Part shown: positions 61,160-64,000 of the stretch, in pieces
Position numbering within the stretch: position 1 is the stretch's first letter
Layout: each line of letters starts with the position of its first letter
From: Nocardia mangyaensis
GTDB taxonomy: Bacteria; Actinomycetota; Actinomycetes; Mycobacteriales; Mycobacteriaceae
DNA: 64,000 nt
Direction of reading: 5' to 3'
Assembly: GCF_001886715.1 (NCBI RefSeq)
Contig: NZ_CP018082.1
Coordinates: forward strand, 5,518,001-5,582,000
The notes under the pieces: model-generated
What the model was told of the DNA's origin: nothing
Databases searched by the model: none
What the model saw: the letters and a program-made list of their open reading frames with translations, nothing else
Translations under genes and position numbers: made by a program

Positions 61160-62410
61160 TCACCAACCGCTGACCCGACGGCCCGGTTCCGCGCGGACCA
61201 AACCATCGGCATCGATACTCACCAGATCACCGGTGTGAAACCAGCTGCCGCTGAATCGGGCCGCCGAGGCATCCGGATCGTTCCAATAGCGACGGCTCAC
61301 ATTCGGGCCGCGGCACAACAATTCGCCGCGGCCCACACCGGCCTGCGGACCGGCCAGTGCCAATTCCGTGCCACCGAACGCGAATCCCAGCGTGGATTCG
61401 GCATCGGCGAGTTCGGTGTCGTCGACCATCAAACCGATCCCGCTGGTCTCGGTGGCCCCCCAGACCGACCACTGCCGCGCACCGGGAAACAGGCCGCGCA
61501 AGGCCGCGGTGAGCGTGGCGGGGGCCGCGGCGGCGGCGCGTTCGGACCGATGACACGCCTTGCTGATCCGCCGGACCCCGGCACCGACCTGACTGGCGCG
61601 CAGTTCCGGGACCAGTCCGGCGAAGATCCGTGGCGTCGCCGAGACGGTGTCGACGCGCTCGGCCAGCAGCACCTCGGCGAGGCTGCGCGCGCCCGGCGCG
61701 AGCACCACCGTGCCGCCGACGGCGAAGGTCGGCAGCAGTTGGTCGACGCACCCGCTGGCATGAGCCAGCGGCAGCAGCACCAGATTGCGGATCCCGTCGA
61801 CGGGCAGGCCCAGCGCGCCGACCACCGAGGACACTGCCGAGAGCAGGTTCTCGTTGGTCAGCTCGACCCCGGCGGGCACGGGCTGGCGCACGGCGGTGCC
61901 GGTGTAGCAGAGCAGCGCCGGATCGGCCAGCGCCGCACCGTCATCGATGTAGGCGGTGCTGTCGGGCAGTGGACCGTCGGGGCCGAGCACGAAATCGGCT
62001 CTGCTGTCGGCGATCACGCGGTCGGCGACGGCGCCGGGCAGCGCGTCGGGCACCAGCACCGGCACCGCGCCCGAGAGCAGCGCGCCGAGGAACGCCTGCA
62101 CCCAGCGCGCCCCGGTCGGCATGTGCACCGCGACGCGGTCGCCGTAGCCGATGCCGCGATCCTGCAGGCCACCGGCGATCCGGGAAGCGCTGTGCCACAG
62201 TTCGCGATAGGTCAGGCGCGGGCCGCCGACCTCGACGACCGCCTCCCGATTCGTGAACGCGTGCACCCGCAGATCGAGCAGTTCGGTGAGCGCCGGATGG
62301 AGATCGCCGTAGCGCAGGACGCCGTCGGCGCCGCGGCGCAGCGGCCCGGCCACGCCGTTCGTGGGGAACTCGATGATGGTCGCGTCCGGTTCACGCTCGA
62401 TATGAGCCAT
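61160..62410 (-). CDS. AMP-binding (acyl-CoA synthetase-like) protein, truncated and motif-poor
   Basis: A 416-residue adenylate-forming-like protein. N-terminal RLTYRELWHSASRIAGGL and VAVHMPTGARWVQAFLGALL are typical. The nucleotide loop expected as YTSGTTGxPKG reads YTGTAVRQPVPAGVELTNEN, lacking Ser-Gly-Thr and Lys. The later VWGATETSGIG and HTGDLVSIDADG are present. The chain then ends after VRAEPGRRVSGW, before the C-terminal domain with the catalytic Lys. So adenylation is doubtful. A GAGGTCCTG ribosome site supports the ATG at 62410. Could be a regulator-like or decayed relative of a long-chain acyl-CoA ligase. The crotonase gene is 82 bp upstream, same strand. Confidence 0.8.
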   Translation of the reverse strand: MAHIEREPDATIIEFPTNGVAGPLRRGADGVLRYGDLHPALTELLDLRVHAFTNREAVVEVGGPRLTYRELWHSASRIAGGLQDRGIGYGDRVAVHMPTGARWVQAFLGALLSGAVPVLVPDALPGAVADRVIADSRADFVLGPDGPLPDSTAYIDDGAALADPALLCYTGTAVRQPVPAGVELTNENLLSAVSSVVGALGLPVDGIRNLVLLPLAHASGCVDQLLPTFAVGGTVVLAPGARSLAEVLLAERVDTVSATPRIFAGLVPELRASQVGAGVRRISKACHRSERAAAAAPATLTAALRGLFPGARQWSVWGATETSGIGLMVDDTELADAESTLGFAFGGTELALAGPQAGVGRGELLCRGPNVSRRYWNDPDASAARFSGSWFHTGDLVSIDADGLVRAEPGRRVSGW

Positions 62411-62492
62411 CAGGACCTCCACGTACGTCGATGCGGCACCGCACCACCGACTATATGACGTGGATCACAGTGCTGTCAGGCGCTCGGCGCGT

Positions 62493-63287
62493 TCACTCGC
62501 CGCGATAGGTCGCCTTCCCTGGTCCGACCGCGAGGAAACTGCCTACCGCGCCGCGCAGGTCGGCGGTGTCGAACAGCTCGCCCGAGACCTCGGGGGTCAC
62601 CGAATCCGCGTGTGCCACACCGCCGGAACGCCACGCCTCGATGATCTGTTTGGTGGCCGCGTGCGCGCGCGTCGGGCCCTCGGCCAGCCGGGTGACGAGC
62701 TGGGCGGCCGCGGTGGGCAGGTCGTCGTGGATCGCGTTGACCACGCCCCAGTCGGCCATGGTCTGCGCGTCGTAGAGGTCACCGGTCATCACGAATTCCC
62801 GCGCCCGGCCCGAACCGGCCCGCTCGGCCAGCCGCTGCGGGCCGCCCATCGAGGGAGTCAGCCCGACGACGGTCTCGACCAGCCCGAACTTCGCCTTCGG
62901 CGCGGCCAGGATGATGTCGCAGGCCAGCGAGAGCTCGAAGGCGGCGGTCAGGGTGAGTCCGTGCGCGGCGAACACCACCGGGCACGGCAAAGCCTCGACC
63001 GGGTGAATGACCTGCGCGAACAGGTCGCGCCACAGCTGCGCGCCCTCCTCGACACTGCGCCCGTCGAAGATGTTGACATCCACCCCGCCGGAAACAACCT
63101 TGCCCTCGGCGTTGATCAGCAGCGCCCGCGGCGGCTGCTTGCCCACCGCGGCGATATCGGCGATCAGCGAGGCGATGAGCTGGCGATCGAACAGATTCAG
63201 CGGCGGATGGGCCAGGGTGATCGTCGCGATCTCGGCACCGGCTTCGGTGAAGTCCCGGATCAACCGGGTGGGCTGCGTTGCACTCAT
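62493..63287 (-). CDS. Enoyl-CoA hydratase/isomerase (crotonase) family protein
   Basis: A 264-residue crotonase fold protein. The oxyanion-hole region reads NAEGKVVSGGVDVNIFDGRS and the second conserved block VVFAAHGLTLTAAFELSLACDI, KFGLVETVVGLTPSMGGPQRLAE, with the catalytic Glu expected near GLVET. Start at 63287; the long open frame upstream does not fit the family. It may form an operon with the AMP-binding gene. Reaction not defined: hydratase, isomerase or another crotonase type. Confidence 0.88.
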   Translation of the reverse strand: MSATQPTRLIRDFTEAGAEIATITLAHPPLNLFDRQLIASLIADIAAVGKQPPRALLINAEGKVVSGGVDVNIFDGRSVEEGAQLWRDLFAQVIHPVEALPCPVVFAAHGLTLTAAFELSLACDIILAAPKAKFGLVETVVGLTPSMGGPQRLAERAGSGRAREFVMTGDLYDAQTMADWGVVNAIHDDLPTAAAQLVTRLAEGPTRAHAATKQIIEAWRSGGVAHADSVTPEVSGELFDTADLRGAVGSFLAVGPGKATYRGE

Positions 63288-63453
63288 CCGGCCAGCGTAG
63301 AACCCGGCGCCGCGCCGAGACCAGCGTGACAGCGTGCGAGATCGCGCCCACATCGCGGAACCGCAGGGGTGTCGGTGCTCGTTGGCATGATGAGTCGTCG
63401 GGCACCGCGGTGCCCTACAGTTCGACTCGTCGGGCGAAGAGGAGGACGACGCC

Positions 63454-64000
63454 GTGTTCAAGAGTGCGATCGAGAAGGCCGTGGTCGATGTTCTCGACAC
63501 CGGTTCCAAGCTGCAGGCGCCGGCCGTGCGCCGCTACGTCGCGTATCTACGCGAGCGTCATCCCGGCGAGAATCCGGCGCAGATCGTCGCGCGGTTGGAG
63601 AAGCAATACCTGCTCGCGGTCACCGGCAGCGGCGCGGCGGTCGGCGCGACCGCGGCGGTCCCCGGCATCGGCACCGTCGCCGCGCTCGGCGCCGTCGGCG
63701 CGGAGACCGCCTTCTTCATGGAAGCCTCCGCCCTGTTCACTCTCGCCCGGGCCTACGTCCACGGCATCGAGCCCGAAGACAAGGAAGCCCGGCGCGCGAT
63801 GGTGCTCGCGGTCGTGCTCGGCGACACCGGCATGGCGATCGTGCAGAAGGGCCTGCGCACCTCGTCGAAGAACTGGGCGGGCGCGCTGGCGGGCAAGGTC
63901 CCCGGTCTCGGCGCGATCAACAGCTCACTGCTGCAACAGTTCATCAAACGCTTCATCACCAAGCGGGCCGCCCTGATGGCGGGCAAGATCCTGCCCGCGG
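63454..64000 (+). CDS. EcsC-like protein (3' partial at the window edge)
   Basis: A GTG start with a GAAGAGGAGG ribosome site opens a frame that runs off the right edge with no stop (over 180 residues). Residues about 25-60 are charged (RRYVAYLRERHPGENPAQIV), then a hydrophobic, Gly/Ala-rich stretch (AVGATAAVPGIGTVAALGAV) and MEASALFTLARAYVHGIEPEDKE, AVVLGDTGMAIVQKGL. This resembles EcsC-family proteins, whose GxPG and helix pairs are similar; that assignment is moderate. The true end lies beyond the window. Divergent from the crotonase gene. Confidence 0.7.
   Translation, partial: MFKSAIEKAVVDVLDTGSKLQAPAVRRYVAYLRERHPGENPAQIVARLEKQYLLAVTGSGAAVGATAAVPGIGTVAALGAVGAETAFFMEASALFTLARAYVHGIEPEDKEARRAMVLAVVLGDTGMAIVQKGLRTSSKNWAGALAGKVPGLGAINSSLLQQFIKRFITKRAALMAGKILPA

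Noticed and set aside
62411..62492. Sequence TGACGTGGATCACA upstream of the AMP-binding gene as a CRP-like site
   Set aside because: Does not fit the symmetric TGTGA-N6-TCACA consensus, so no regulator can be named.

Overview
The window is gene-dense, very G+C-rich DNA with strong codon bias. It almost certainly comes from a mycolate-containing actinomycete, most likely Nocardia or a close relative such as Rhodococcus. The reasons are an arabinogalactan-linker and mannose-activation block in the same order as M. tuberculosis Rv3264c-Rv3268, PPE/EspG-type type VII secretion genes, CitA/DcuS-type sensor genes, paired FadE-type acyl-CoA dehydrogenases and PknF-like Ser/Thr kinases. I saw no rRNA, tRNA, CRISPR array, transposase or prophage genes. 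Both edges cut a gene: manA on the left and an EcsC-like protein on the right.

Layout. 1-8.0 kb: manA (partial), a cation diffusion facilitator, a phytoene-dehydrogenase-like oxidoreductase, a small DUF4287 gene, a decayed 5' fragment of dctA facing an intact dicarboxylate-type two-component system, and a cytochrome P450. 8.1-13.5 kb: cell-wall block (TIGR03089 protein and LCP ligase on minus; rmlD, wbbL and a mannose-1-phosphate guanylyltransferase on plus). 13.7-17.3 kb: type B carboxylesterase, a frameshifted FmdB-like zinc ribbon gene, SelW-like and YchJ-like genes, and a small unknown gene. 17.5-28.7 kb: a Rad50/RecF-like ATPase with a CPVC hook, divergent from a four-gene SWIM / MoxR AAA+ / DUF5682 / VWA operon. 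This is the most promising little-characterised system here. 28.8-35.3 kb, all minus: a MacB-like ABC exporter pair, a CoA-transferase / 55-residue ORF / HMG-CoA lyase operon, and endonuclease IV.

35.4-40.2 kb: three tandem Ser/Thr kinases; the second and third share an extracellular domain and the first has none. 40.3-47.7 kb: GNAT acetyltransferase, small membrane and secreted proteins, a paired acyl-CoA dehydrogenase, an SMP-30-like secreted protein and an alpha/beta hydrolase. 47.8-50.2 kb: an orphan PE-like / PPE-like / EspG cassette with overlapping genes. 50.3-64 kb: a membrane protein, a large TM0106-type RecB/Dna2-like protein whose catalytic motifs look eroded, a DEAD-box RNA helicase, a nitrilase-family hydrolase, a phosphoribosyltransferase, a D-threonine-aldolase-like enzyme, a small regulator-like protein beside an A+T-rich palindrome-bearing gap, a tyrosine phosphatase, a truncated AMP-binding protein, a crotonase and the EcsC-like fragment.

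How the genes work together: manA and the guanylyltransferase supply mannose-1-P/GDP-mannose chemistry. rmlD makes dTDP-L-rhamnose, WbbL places it on the lipid-linked linker, and the LCP protein probably ligates arabinogalactan to peptidoglycan. The CoA-transferase and HMG-CoA lyase suggest leucine- or glutarate-type acyl-CoA catabolism. Functional calls rest on motif recognition from the sequence alone; no database search was possible.
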